Source: CAYRVF01 sp964427535 (GTDB lineage Bacteria; Chloroflexota; Ktedonobacteria; Ktedonobacterales; JADMIN01). From it: a stretch of 16,722 nt of DNA. Positions 7,087 to 14,382 of this stretch are shown piece after piece. The notes under the pieces are model-generated. The model saw nothing but the letters and a program-made list of their open reading frames with translations. It searched no databases and was not told where the DNA came from. Location of the stretch: NCBI GenBank assembly GCA_964427535.1, contig CAYRVF010000113.1, positions 1 through 16,722 of the forward strand, given 5' to 3'. The position numbers and the translations under genes are program-made. The first letter of the stretch is position 1. Every line of letters begins with the position of its first letter.

Positions 7087-7734
7087 TCACTCCCCTCGCC
7101 GCCCATATCGCTCATCGACAGTTGCGCGCCAGGCAGCGGACAGCGCCTTCACCTCAATGGGCAGGCCCGCGACCATCAGCACCACATCGTCGGCTGCCGC
7201 GGCGAGGCGAGCATTCACGCGGCCAAGCACGTCGCGGTAGATGCGCCCGAGCGGATACGGTGGCACCACCCCCATGCCAACCTCATTCGAGACGACTATC
7301 AGCGTACGCTTGCTGGTGTGATAGGCGTCCAGCAGGGCATCCAGCCGTTCGCTCACACGACTCTCCGCCGCGTCGGCATCGAAGCTGCCCTCGTCGAAAT
7401 GGGCATGCTCGACGCCGACGATCACATTTGAGACGAAGAGTGTGACACAGTCCAGCAGCGCGACGTCCGGCGAGGTAGCGGACGCTGGCTCGCGCAACGC
7501 CGCGGCAGGGTCAGTCGGCGCCTCGCGGGTGACCCAGTGCGCCGGACGCTCCGCCTGGTGACGCGCGATCCGCTGGCGCATCTCGTCGTCGTTGGCCTGC
7601 GCCGTCGCAATGTATAGTACCGGCGCGGCGCCCGCCACCTGCCGCGCCAGCGCTTCGGCGTACGCGCTCTTGCCACTGCGAGCGCCGCCAAGCACCAACA
7701 CTAGTCGCCTTCGGGCCTTCTCGACTCCGCTCAT
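7087..7734 (-). CDS. cobU: Bifunctional adenosylcobinamide kinase / adenosylcobinamide-phosphate guanylyltransferase
   Basis: A 215-residue cytoplasmic enzyme of the nucleotide-loop assembly branch of cobalamin synthesis. It phosphorylates adenosylcobinamide and then transfers GMP to give adenosyl-GDP-cobinamide. The P-loop is GGARSGKS (16-23). H59, in RIARHQAERPAHW, corresponds by position to the guanylylated histidine of Salmonella CobU. The family signature SNEVGMGVVPPYPLGR is present, as is DCVTLFVSN. Length is a little over the usual 180-200 residues, owing to a short N-terminus and a linker near residue 120. Start ATG 7734 has AAGGAG four bases upstream. It lies 33 bases downstream of the TlpA-like gene on the same strand, so the two are probably co-transcribed. 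No other cobalamin gene is in the window. Confidence 0.96.
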   Translation of the reverse strand: MSGVEKARRRLVLVLGGARSGKSAYAEALARQVAGAAPVLYIATAQANDDEMRQRIARHQAERPAHWVTREAPTDPAAALREPASATSPDVALLDCVTLFVSNVIVGVEHAHFDEGSFDADAAESRVSERLDALLDAYHTSKRTLIVVSNEVGMGVVPPYPLGRIYRDVLGRVNARLAAAADDVVLMVAGLPIEVKALSAAWRATVDERYGRRGE

Positions 7735-7767
7735 CTCACTCCTTCACGGGGCGCGCGTCTCGCACGG

Positions 7768-8400
7768 CTAGCGCAGCGTCCGCAGCGCCGCGTCGAGCGA
7801 CTGCGCCGAGGGCGTGCCGACGAAGACGTTGCGCACCACGCCCCCTCGATCGACCACCACTATCGTCGGATAGAGCGTGACGTGAAAGCGGTCCCCCGCG
7901 TGTGCGTTGGCATCAAGTAACACTGGTGAGCGAATGCCGATCCTCTGGGCATAGAGGTCCACAATCCCGGCGTTTTCGCCTGGCGAGTCCACATAAAGCA
8001 CACGCGCACCCGATGCGGCATGCGCCTGCGCGACGTCACGCACAGTGTGGAGCTCGTCGAGGCACGTGGAGCAGACGCTGAAGAAAAAGACCACCAGCGT
8101 GATATGCCCGCGCTGCTCGTCCAGCGTGACCGCCTCCTGCTGGACCACGCCACGCTGCTCGGCGGGCAGGCTGAGCGCCGGCGCCGTCCTCCCTATTAGC
8201 GTCATCGAAGCCGACGGTGAGCCCGCCACAGCGCGTGCGATGCCCACCAGCACGATGGCGAGAAGCGCACACGCGACGACGATGGCCTGAAGCAAGCGGA
8301 GGGGCGTGGCACGCGCCCGAATGAGGCCAAGAACACTGCTCATATAGTGAGTGTATCGCGACGCCGCAAGCGCGGGGGAGCACGCCTCCGCGCTTGACAT
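7768..8400 (-). CDS. TlpA/ResA-like membrane-anchored thioredoxin-fold protein
   Basis: A protein of 210 residues from the ATG at 8400. A hydrophobic segment at about 35-57 (LLQAIVVACALLAIVLVGIA) makes it a single-pass, outward-facing anchored protein. The thioredoxin fold follows, with the redox pair C110 and C113 in FFSVCSTCLDEL and the cis-proline loop YPTIVVVD. APALSL and LVVFFFS are typical of the AhpC-TSA/Redoxin group that includes TlpA, ResA and CcmG. These reduce extracytoplasmic disulfides, for example in cytochrome maturation; the partner here is unknown. GAGG lies four bases before the ATG at 8400. A second ATG at 8343 would remove 19 residues and still leave the anchor, but has no ribosome binding site. 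The longer start overlaps the -35 of the divergent promoter at 8394, so the choice is open. Confidence 0.88.
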   Translation of the reverse strand: MSSAEACSPALAASRYTHYMSSVLGLIRARATPLRLLQAIVVACALLAIVLVGIARAVAGSPSASMTLIGRTAPALSLPAEQRGVVQQEAVTLDEQRGHITLVVFFFSVCSTCLDELHTVRDVAQAHAASGARVLYVDSPGENAGIVDLYAQRIGIRSPVLLDANAHAGDRFHVTLYPTIVVVDRGGVVRNVFVGTPSAQSLDAALRTLR

Positions 8401-8423
8401 GTTTCCTCACCGTCACATACAAT
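8394..8423 (+). promoter_or_regulatory. Strong sigma70-type promoter for the acidic-protein gene
   Basis: A perfect TTGACA (8394-8399) and TACAAT (8418-8423, five of six) are separated by 18 bases. This is the best promoter match in the window. Transcription would start near 8430, leaving a leader of about 147 bases before the ATG at 8577. Confidence 0.7.
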
Positions 8424-8456
8424 CGCGGGAGGTATCTCTTGCAGGGATGCCTATGA

Positions 8457-8482
8457 AGCATGCGCGCGAGCGATAGCATGCT
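8457..8482 (+). promoter_or_regulatory. Inverted repeat in the mRNA leader of the acidic-protein gene
   Basis: AGCATGC (8457-8463) and GCATGCT (8476-8482) form a perfect 7-bp stem with a 12-nt loop. A 9-codon open frame, MPMKHARER (8447-8476), overlaps the first arm and has a weak AGGG upstream. The rest of the leader is GC-rich without a structure I recognise as a known riboswitch. A regulatory role is inference only. Confidence 0.3.
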
Positions 8483-8576
8483 GCTCCGCGGCTCGGATCG
8501 CGACGTGGTCCCGCGAGACACGGCGCACACGGCGAGCCCCTGCGCGCGACATAGTCAAAATGGGCAGGTAAAAATC

Positions 8577-9122
8577 ATGATTCGAAGAGACTCCGCCCAG
8601 GAGGCGGAGCGCCCACATTACTATTCACAGTACTGGCTGGATGTCGCGGCCGGGCGGCCCACGGGCATTAATCGCGTGGTCGAGGCCGAGCCAGTGGACG
8701 AAGACGTCGACGCGGCCGATCTGCTGGCCGACTTCCCGCCTCGCCCCGAGTCGCGTCCGGCTGCTGCGAAGCCGCCCGCACCCGAGCCGAAGAGGGAGGC
8801 GCCGCGCTCGCTCAGCTCACTCGCCGACCTGGCGAACATCGATCTGCTGATGAATCGCTCAGCGGAGATGGAAGACGAGACCGTGCCAGACATCGAGGCT
8901 GGCGCGGGACTTCGCACCACCGACGAGGCGGATGCCTACGCACCCGACTTGGATGCCGAGGATGTCGAGGCAGGGTCTATCGACGACGAGGCCGAGAGCC
9001 TCGACGACTTCGCGGATGAGGACGAAGAGGAAGAAGAGGACGACGAGTGGGGCGGCGGTGCACGCAGGCCCAAGCGCCAGACCAAGCCGCCAAAGCGCCG
9101 CGAACCTCGCCGCGGCTTCTAG
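8577..9122 (+). CDS. Hypothetical low-complexity acidic protein with basic tail
   Basis: I do not recognise this 181-residue protein. The N-terminal 45 residues look like a possible conserved piece (HYYSQYWLDVAAGRPTGINR). A Pro/Ala-rich linker follows, then a short helix-like stretch (SLSSLADLANIDLLMNR). The rest is an increasingly acidic region ending in DEDEEEEEDDEW, after which the charge switches sharply to a basic tail (RRPKRQTKPPKRREPRRGF). There is no signal peptide or membrane segment, so it is probably cytoplasmic and largely disordered. Acid-basic polyampholytes of this kind often bind nucleic acid or protein partners, but no function can be assigned. I chose the ATG at 8577 (AGGT eight bases upstream). 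An ATG at 8460 would add 39 residues of GC-skew-driven sequence and overlaps the leader hairpin. It is a monocistronic unit bounded by a strong promoter and a terminator. Confidence 0.75.
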   Translation: MIRRDSAQEAERPHYYSQYWLDVAAGRPTGINRVVEAEPVDEDVDAADLLADFPPRPESRPAAAKPPAPEPKREAPRSLSSLADLANIDLLMNRSAEMEDETVPDIEAGAGLRTTDEADAYAPDLDAEDVEAGSIDDEAESLDDFADEDEEEEEDDEWGGGARRPKRQTKPPKRREPRRGF

Positions 9123-9161
9123 CCCACGAGTCCGCGTTGGTAGAAGCGTTTGATCGCACTG

Positions 9162-9195
9162 GGGATGGCCGCACGCGCGGCTGTCCCTCTTTTTT
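9162..9195 (+). terminator. Intrinsic terminator of the acidic-protein gene
   Basis: An 11-bp stem pairs 9162-9172 with 9177-9187 (two G-U pairs, tetraloop ACGC). It is followed by TCTTTTTT (9188-9195). It lies 40 bases after the stop codon and is the clearest rho-independent terminator in the window. Confidence 0.85.
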
Positions 9196-9229
9196 GTGCT
9201 GTGGAGGCACGTGAAGGGATGGGGTGGTC

Positions 9230-10117
9230 ATGGTCGATGCACGCCAGGGTCGGTTGCTGCGCAAAGGCGATCTAACGGCGGCGGAGTACGTTGACGTTCT
9301 GCGGCTGGCCGCTCTCTGCAACGCCCACGAGGGACTGGACCTCAAGCTCAATCTCGACATCATCCAACCGGGCGCGGCCACGCTGCGGACGATCTATGTC
9401 CTGGCGTACCTCGACGGCGTGCTGGTAGGCTTCGCCTGTATGGAAGACGCCGGTGACTACGAGACATGCGGGATGGTCGATCCCGCGTACCGGAGACTCG
9501 GCATCGGCAGGGCGCTGTTGCGAGGCGTGCGCGCTGCCGCCACCGAGCGCAGCCTCGATCATGTGCTGATCGTCTGCGACGACGCCTCCGCATCCGGCCG
9601 TGCGTTTCTGAGCCAGTTCGGCGTGAAGCACGAGTTCTCGGAGCATCGTATGCTTCACGACACGAGCGTGCCCCTGCCGCCGCTTGACGACCGCATCACC
9701 ATTCGGCCCGCCGAGCGTACAGACGTGGAGACGATCGCGAGCATTCGTGCCGCGGCATTTGTCGACGACGCGCACGCGTCCACCGCGACAATCGAGAGCG
9801 ACATGCTCAATCCAGGCGAGCGCTTTTATGTTGGCCTCTTCGAGGGCGAGCCGGTGGCCACGCTCAAAGTGACCTATGCAACCCAGCGCGCCTATATTTA
9901 CGCGTTCGGCGTGCGGCCAGATGTGCAGGGCCAGGGTGTCGGCCGCCAGGTGCTCGCGCATCTGCTTCCCGAGCTTGCGCGCCAGGGACGATCAGACGTC
10001 GCGCTGGAGGTGGTGACGACAAACACCCGCGCGCTGCGCGCCTACACCGGCAGCGGCTTCCGGACGCTGACGACCTACGGCTATTACCAGCTCGACCTCG
10101 CGCGCGTGCCCGCGTAG
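9230..10117 (+). CDS. Tandem GNAT-domain N-acetyltransferase
   Basis: A 295-residue protein made of two GNAT acetyltransferase domains. The first (about 10-145) has the acetyl-CoA pyrophosphate-binding motif RRLGIG at 88-93 after MVDPAY. The second (about 156-293) has QGQGVG at 233-238 after FGVRPDV, and the typical NTRALRAYTGSGF segment (265-277). Both cofactor motifs look intact; in many double-GNAT proteins one domain is degenerate. The arrangement resembles mycothiol synthase and other two-domain GNATs, but I see nothing that fixes the substrate. The ATG at 9230 is used; a GTG at 9224 (AAGGG five bases upstream) is an equally possible start adding two residues. It follows the terminator at 9195 and ends 8 bases before the convergent DUF192 gene. 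Confidence 0.9.
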   Translation: MVDARQGRLLRKGDLTAAEYVDVLRLAALCNAHEGLDLKLNLDIIQPGAATLRTIYVLAYLDGVLVGFACMEDAGDYETCGMVDPAYRRLGIGRALLRGVRAAATERSLDHVLIVCDDASASGRAFLSQFGVKHEFSEHRMLHDTSVPLPPLDDRITIRPAERTDVETIASIRAAAFVDDAHASTATIESDMLNPGERFYVGLFEGEPVATLKVTYATQRAYIYAFGVRPDVQGQGVGRQVLAHLLPELARQGRSDVALEVVTTNTRALRAYTGSGFRTLTTYGYYQLDLARVPA

Positions 10118-10125
10118 ACGCACCG

Positions 10126-10485
10126 CTACTCGCTCCGCAGGTCAATTACGTGGCCAGGCTCGGTTGCTCCCGCCGCACCTTCGGGCAGCTCGACGCAATA
10201 CAACGCGGCGGGCACGATCGGGCCGACGGTCCACGGACGCAGCCCTCTAGCGACACGCACCACATGCCCATTCGGGGCGACGAAGATCGCGTCGATGCAA
10301 ATGAACATGAAGAGCATGTGAATGCTGGCCGTCGGGAACAGCACTAGCCCGCCCCCTTTGGACAGATGGCGACGGCCTTGCAAGCCGAGAAACCGGCTGA
10401 GAAACGAATCGGCGAGATGTGCGGCAGAGGCGAGTATCTCGCCCGTGGTGGTGTTGACGACGGCGACCTGACGCATGTATGACAC
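10126..10485 (-). CDS. DUF192 (UPF0127) family protein
   Basis: A 119-residue protein of the DUF192 family, a small beta-rich fold of unknown biochemical function that is often exported. Family hallmarks are the SRFLGLQGRR segment (about 30-38), the hydrophobic strand pair in IHMLFMFICIDAIFV (55-69), the FVAPNG turn, and VELPEG (98-103). No signal peptide is visible, so this copy is probably cytoplasmic. The GTG at 10485 has GAGG five bases upstream. The ATG at 10476, three codons later, is an alternative, and a longer ATG start at 10536 lacks a ribosome binding site. It converges tightly on the GNAT gene, with no hairpin between them. Confidence 0.88.
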   Translation of the reverse strand: MSYMRQVAVVNTTTGEILASAAHLADSFLSRFLGLQGRRHLSKGGGLVLFPTASIHMLFMFICIDAIFVAPNGHVVRVARGLRPWTVGPIVPAALYCVELPEGAAGATEPGHVIDLRSE

Positions 10486-10677
10486 GTGCTCCTCGATGAC
10501 GGCGAGACTGGCGACTCGGGGCTGATGGTGGCACATCGTTTCACCGGAGCGCCTGAGGTTCCGTCAGCCTGAGCGTTCAGCACACTCTACCGCATCTCGG
10601 CCGCACGCGAAATCGCATGGTACTCGACCCACTCCACGCGTGGCACGGACGGGCTGATTGGACAGACCTCCCGAAAC

Positions 10678-10723
10678 ACGCGCTACCCCTCATCGCCGTG
10701 AGCGAGTGGGGGGGGTAGCGCGT
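10678..10723 (-). terminator. Long-stem hairpin downstream of the SDR gene
   Basis: A perfect 12-bp inverted repeat pairs 10678-10689 with 10712-10723 (core CGCGCTACCCC and GGGGTAGCGCG). A smaller CTCA/TGAG pairing lies inside the 22-base loop. It is 17 bases past the SDR stop on the minus strand and is followed by only GTTT, so terminator activity is plausible but not certain. The rest of the 10486-10739 gap contains only the 10-bp palindrome CCACGCGTGG (10634-10643) and no recognisable gene. Confidence 0.5.
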
Positions 10724-10739
10724 CCGTGCCTGCGTGTGA

Positions 10740-11621
10740 TTACGGCAGCGGCTTACCGCCCGTCACACCCAGTATCTCGCCCGAGACGTAGCTCGCGTCG
10801 TTCGACGCCAGGAACACATAGGCGGGCGCCAGCTCCGCGGGCTGAGCCGGACGCTTCATCGGCGAATTCTCGCCGAAATGTGACGGGTTCGGCATGGAGC
10901 TCGGAATCAGCGGCGTCCATACCGGACCCGGCGCCACAGCGTTTACGCGGACACCCTTCTCCGTCAGCTCTTCGGCGAGCCCCTTGGTGAAGGTCACGAT
11001 GGCGCCCTTCGAGCTGGCATAGTGCAGCAGGCTCGGCGTGGGCTCATAGGCCTGGATCGAGGCGGTGTTGATGATCGCACTGCCCGGCCGCAGATGCGGA
11101 ACGGCCGCCTTGCACAGCCAGAACATCGCGAATACATTGGTACGGAAGACGCGCTCGATCTCGTCGGACGGAAACTCGGTGATGCTGTTGTGCGTCTGCT
11201 GATAGGCCGCGTTGTTCACCAGGAGATCGAGATGACCGAACTCCTGCAGTGCCCGCTCGACGGCTTGCTGGCAGAACGCCTCATCGGCCACATCGCCCTT
11301 CAGCGTGACAGCCTTCCGTCCGGACTCCTGGACGACGCGGGCCGACTCCTGTGCGTCCTCATCGGCTTCGAGGTAGACGATCATCACATCGGCGCCTTCA
11401 CGCGCGAAGGCCAGGGCGACGGCCCGGCCGATGCCGCTATCCGCACCGGTAATCAGTGCCGCTCGGCCAGTCAGCTTGCCACTGCCGCGATAGGACTGCT
11501 CACCATAGTCGGGGCGCGGCTGCATCTGCGTTTCACTGCCCGTCGGCTCCTGCTGTTGGTTCGGGAACGGTGGCCTTGGTTCCTTCTCAAGAGGGTTCTG
11601 CAAGGTTGGCGGTTGGCTCAC
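10740..11621 (-). CDS. SDR family oxidoreductase (general-stress type)
   Basis: A 293-residue short-chain dehydrogenase/reductase. After a Pro/Gln-rich N-terminal extension of about 50 residues, the Rossmann fold starts with TGADSGIG (58-65). The structural NNAA (136-139), N162, and the catalytic S188, Y201 and K205 (YASSK) are all present, so it should be an active NAD(P)-dependent enzyme. The N-terminal extension and the TGADSGIGRAVA run are typical of the subgroup that includes YghA and the Bacillus general stress SDRs; the substrate is unknown. The GTG at 11621 is chosen because AAGGAGAT lies about six bases upstream. The frame stays open upstream to 11792, but that part is compositionally unlike the family and has no ribosome binding site. 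It is divergent from the methyltransferase gene. Confidence 0.93.
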   Translation of the reverse strand: MSQPPTLQNPLEKEPRPPFPNQQQEPTGSETQMQPRPDYGEQSYRGSGKLTGRAALITGADSGIGRAVALAFAREGADVMIVYLEADEDAQESARVVQESGRKAVTLKGDVADEAFCQQAVERALQEFGHLDLLVNNAAYQQTHNSITEFPSDEIERVFRTNVFAMFWLCKAAVPHLRPGSAIINTASIQAYEPTPSLLHYASSKGAIVTFTKGLAEELTEKGVRVNAVAPGPVWTPLIPSSMPNPSHFGENSPMKRPAQPAELAPAYVFLASNDASYVSGEILGVTGGKPLP

Positions 11622-11779
11622 GGTCGATCTCCTTCTCTCTCGTCGTGCCTGAATTCGGACGCCCTTCATGTCGCGGCTCACCGACACGCATAGAGGGCAT
11701 CCGAGGTTTGCATCCAGTGTCCAGACTTCTGGCATCTTGCAGGAGATGTACCATGTTCGCCAGATGCCCGGCACTTCAG

Positions 11780-11809
11780 TTGACAGGCGCATCGCATGAA
11801 CCGCATGCT
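11780..11809 (+). promoter_or_regulatory. Putative promoter of the methyltransferase gene
   Basis: A perfect TTGACA (11780-11785) is followed at 18 bases by CATGCT (11804-11809), a weak -10. Two copies of GCATCGC (11789-11795 and 11817-11823) lie in and just after the promoter, 28 bases apart; they could be regulator half-sites or chance. No matching minus-strand promoter for the SDR gene was found in the 250-base divergent gap. Confidence 0.4.
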
Positions 11810-11871
11810 AGGTGAAGCATCGCGTCATGTGTGATGCCGCAATCCCGACGAGCTTACACACGGAGACGCTT

Positions 11872-12696
11872 ATGAGCGAGCTACCGCCCGAAATGGTCGC
11901 GCACTACGCGACCGGATACGAGGCGCGGCGCCTCTTCGGCGGCGCCAGCGAGATCGAGCGTGTGCGTACACAGGAGATCGTGACGCGCTATCTCCCATCG
12001 CCTCCAGCCGTCGTCTTTGACATAGGCGGCGGACCCGGCGTGTACGCCCGCTGGCTGGCGAGGCAGGGCTACGAGGTGCATCTCGTGGACGTGCTCCCCC
12101 TGCACGTCGAGCTCGCGCGGCAGGCGGCACAGAATGAGCCCGACGCCCCGCTCGCCGAGATCACGCTCGGCGACGCGCGCCAGATCAACCGTGCGGACGC
12201 GAGTGTAGACGTGGCCCTGCTGTTCGGCCCGCTCTATCACCTCACACAGCGAAGTGATCGCATCGCCGCGCTCCGTGAGGCGCGCCGCATCCTCCGTCCG
12301 GGCGGAACACTCTTCGCCGCCGTCATCTCGCGCTACGCCTCCCTGCTGGACGGTCTGCGAAACGGTTTCATCGCCGATCCCGAGTTCGTCGACATCGTGC
12401 GGCACGACCTGACCGACGGGCAACACCGCAACCCCACCAACCACCCCGACTACTTCACCACCAGCGTCTTCCACACACCGGCAGAGCTTGAGAGCGAAAT
12501 TGCCGAGAGCGGCTTCATGGCCGAGCGCCCGCTACCGGTCGAGGGACCACTCAGCATGTTCGACAGAGCGATCTCTGCCTTCAGCGATCCCGCCCAACGC
12601 GAGACGCTGCTGGCGTTGCTCCGCCAGATCGAGGACGCGCCGTCGCTGCTCGGGTGCAGCTCCCACCTGCTAGCCGTCGCGCGCAAGCCCGAGTAA
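11872..12696 (+). CDS. Class I SAM-dependent methyltransferase
   Basis: A 274-residue cytoplasmic methyltransferase with a Rossmann-like fold. Motif I is DIGGGPG (50-56), the acidic end of the second strand is D73 (HLVD), and motif II is LGDARQI (about 99-105). LLFGPLYHL (116-124) and LRPGG (141-145) complete the methyltransf_11/25 pattern. The C-terminal third has a HTPAELESEIAESGF segment typical of small-molecule methyltransferases. The substrate is not predictable. The ATG at 11872 has GGAG six bases upstream; an upstream GTG at 11812 would add 20 residues and overlaps the promoter region. The 158 bases after it, up to the next gene, hold a promoter but no clear terminator. Confidence 0.92.
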   Translation: MSELPPEMVAHYATGYEARRLFGGASEIERVRTQEIVTRYLPSPPAVVFDIGGGPGVYARWLARQGYEVHLVDVLPLHVELARQAAQNEPDAPLAEITLGDARQINRADASVDVALLFGPLYHLTQRSDRIAALREARRILRPGGTLFAAVISRYASLLDGLRNGFIADPEFVDIVRHDLTDGQHRNPTNHPDYFTTSVFHTPAELESEIAESGFMAERPLPVEGPLSMFDRAISAFSDPAQRETLLALLRQIEDAPSLLGCSSHLLAVARKPE

Positions 12697-12752
12697 CGCC
12701 ACTGCGAGTGTGTCAGTTCTGATTTCGAGTGCGCTGCACCAATCGAGCGCCC

Positions 12753-12781
12753 TTGACAGCTACAGCATTCAGGCGTAGTTT
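12753..12781 (+). promoter_or_regulatory. Putative promoter of the 448-residue surface protein gene
   Basis: A perfect TTGACA (12753-12758) is followed at 17 bases by TAGTTT (12776-12781), which matches the -10 consensus at three positions. The leader to the ATG at 12855 would be about 67 bases. The flanking sequence is visibly more AT-rich than its surroundings. Confidence 0.45.
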
Positions 12782-12854
12782 ACTACCAGACTCCTCGTTT
12801 GAGCGAAACGCGTTGGCAGAGAAACTGGCGCACTCGTGATGTGCAGGTGAATGG

Positions 12855-14201
12855 ATGGACGACTTCGACACCGAAGTGACGCGCCTGGGGTCAGAGGAAG
12901 GCACACCTCAGAGCCAATTTGAGGAGCGGGACACCGGACTTCAGTTGGGGGATATACCAACGCCATCGAGCAGACGACTGACTACCCGCCAGCGGCTGTT
13001 GCGTGGTTTCGGGGCCGCGACTATAGCGTTGCTCGCCGTCGCGGTGCTCCTCGCCAGCCAACCGGGCACGCAACGAACGCTCGCGGCAGTCTTCGCCTCC
13101 CCAACGCCTACCGCGACGCCGCCTCTGCCGGACAGTGCGGATACGTTTTACTGGAAGCATAGTGTTCCCTGGGGCTCGCTCGTCGTCGATGGTCGCGTTG
13201 GACCCGACCTCGCAAACATGACCGTTTCGCCAAGGTTGGTCCCTCCCGTTCCGTTCTTTACACTCGCCCGTGGTCGGCATGTGCTGGAGTATGATGCTGA
13301 TCCATTCCCACCGCTGCGATGTATCGTCAGCGTACCGGCCGCCAGGAGCGACACCTGTCCACTCGCGGCCATCTCACCCGGCGATCCACTAATTAAGGCT
13401 CCTACCAACAGCCGCGTACTCGACTTTCATGCGACGCCAGACCACCTGCCATCCGCCGAGAGTGACGCACTCACACAGGCGATTGAAAAGGCTCTGGGCA
13501 GTTCGAGTGCTTCCGAAACCGTCGAGGCGGGTGAGCGATTCGCGACAGCGAATGGGAGCACGAGCGTCGCAACCGAGCAGATGCAGGCCATCCCAGTCGC
13601 AACAGTCAATACCGACCCTCAGAATCCTGTCCACATGCCCACGGGTCTCTGTGTGGCTCTCTGTGTAGACCCGCCAACGATAATCGGTCCGATGAGCTGG
13701 TCTTTGAGTGTGAACGTGGTCGTCCACTGGCGCTACCTGCACGCCGATGGACAGGTAGCACTAGACGCCGGTGCCACCGCTCCAGTCAGCGCCGATGAGC
13801 ACCTGCTCGTCAAAGTCAATGCTGGACGAATCAACGGCCAGTGGGCGGTTCAGGCACCGTCATCAGGCATAGTGGAAGGCTCAGTGACCTGTAGCGTGGC
13901 GATGCCGATGATGATCCATTTGGTGGGATCAGCTCAGCCGAGCAGCCCGCAGAATGCGTATGTCTGGGTGCCCTACACCCTGCGCTCGAGGGAACCGGTG
14001 CCGGACTGCCTGCTTGTCGGCGTGAAGACGATTGATCCAAAGGGTCACCCTCTCGGCAGTCAGGTCCTTGTGCTCTATCGGTTTGGCCTGTTCCTCGCGG
14101 CCAACGACGCCGCAGTGGCGCTCTTTCCCGATATGCCGGTGGCCAACCAGCTAGAACAGTCCCTCGCACGACAGATGGCGCCAGCAGTCATCGCAGGGTA
14201 A
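12855..14201 (+). CDS. Membrane-anchored extracellular protein with PEGA-like domain, function unknown
   Basis: A 448-residue protein. A hydrophilic cytoplasmic N-terminus (1-50) is followed by one transmembrane helix (about 51-68, GAATIALLAVAVLLAS). A Pro/Thr-rich linker (PTPTATPP) and a large extracellular part come next. Residues about 98-171 look PEGA-like: PWGSLVVDG, then LARGRHVLEYDADPFPPLRC and DTCPL, with C156 and C168 probably paired. The remaining 280 residues are beta-rich and unrecognised. I associate this layout with multi-copy membrane proteins of Ktedonobacteria, from memory rather than a search. The start ATG 12855 has AGGTGA four bases upstream. Third codon positions are less GC-biased than in neighbouring genes, which may mean a more recent arrival or low expression. 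It has its own promoter and ends at a repeat-rich convergent gap. Confidence 0.8.
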   Translation: MDDFDTEVTRLGSEEGTPQSQFEERDTGLQLGDIPTPSSRRLTTRQRLLRGFGAATIALLAVAVLLASQPGTQRTLAAVFASPTPTATPPLPDSADTFYWKHSVPWGSLVVDGRVGPDLANMTVSPRLVPPVPFFTLARGRHVLEYDADPFPPLRCIVSVPAARSDTCPLAAISPGDPLIKAPTNSRVLDFHATPDHLPSAESDALTQAIEKALGSSSASETVEAGERFATANGSTSVATEQMQAIPVATVNTDPQNPVHMPTGLCVALCVDPPTIIGPMSWSLSVNVVVHWRYLHADGQVALDAGATAPVSADEHLLVKVNAGRINGQWAVQAPSSGIVEGSVTCSVAMPMMIHLVGSAQPSSPQNAYVWVPYTLRSREPVPDCLLVGVKTIDPKGHPLGSQVLVLYRFGLFLAANDAAVALFPDMPVANQLEQSLARQMAPAVIAG

Positions 14202-14236
14202 TCGCGGATGGGGTACGGCTGTGCCAGGCGGGTGGC

Positions 14237-14256
14237 GGGCGAGGTATGCCTCGCCC
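14237..14256. repeat. Short GC-rich inverted repeat (second repeat type)
   Basis: GGGCGAGG (14237-14244) and CCTCGCCC (14249-14256) form a perfect 8-bp stem with loop TATG, followed by CTAC. It lies 35 bases after the stop of the surface protein gene and resembles small dispersed hairpins common between genes of filamentous Chloroflexota and Cyanobacteria. It could act as a terminator. The 80 bases after it show nothing. Confidence 0.55.
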
Positions 14257-14345
14257 CTACAGTGACCACAGTCTCAGTGCGGCGCAGTTTCGATTGCGTC
14301 GACCGCTAACTCCGATTCCCGATGGCTTCAAGGGCTCACTTTACG

Positions 14346-14382
14346 ACCCTTACCCTCCAGGGGGAGGGGGTAGGGGGAGAGG
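14346..14382. repeat. G/C-tract hairpin repeat, copy 4 (inverted orientation)
   Basis: The segment closely matches the copy at 805-840: CTCCAGGGGGAGGGGGT followed by AGGGGGAGAGG. TACCCTCC (14351-14358) pairs with GGAGGGGGTA (14363-14372) around a two-base bulge. It abuts the stop codon of the ABC permease gene at 14383 and lies between convergent genes. Confidence 0.65.

Noticed and set aside
8430..8576. Possible riboswitch in the leader of the acidic-protein gene
   Set aside because: I could not match any known riboswitch core; only a simple 7-bp inverted repeat is visible.
10634..10643. Perfect palindrome CCACGCGTGG upstream of the DUF192 gene
   Set aside because: Ten bases of GC-rich palindrome are expected by chance in such DNA, and it is about 150 bases from the start codon with no promoter beside it.
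11622..11792. 57-residue N-terminal extension of the SDR protein
   Set aside because: The ribosome binding site and family length both point to the GTG at 11621; the extension is compositionally foreign to the family.
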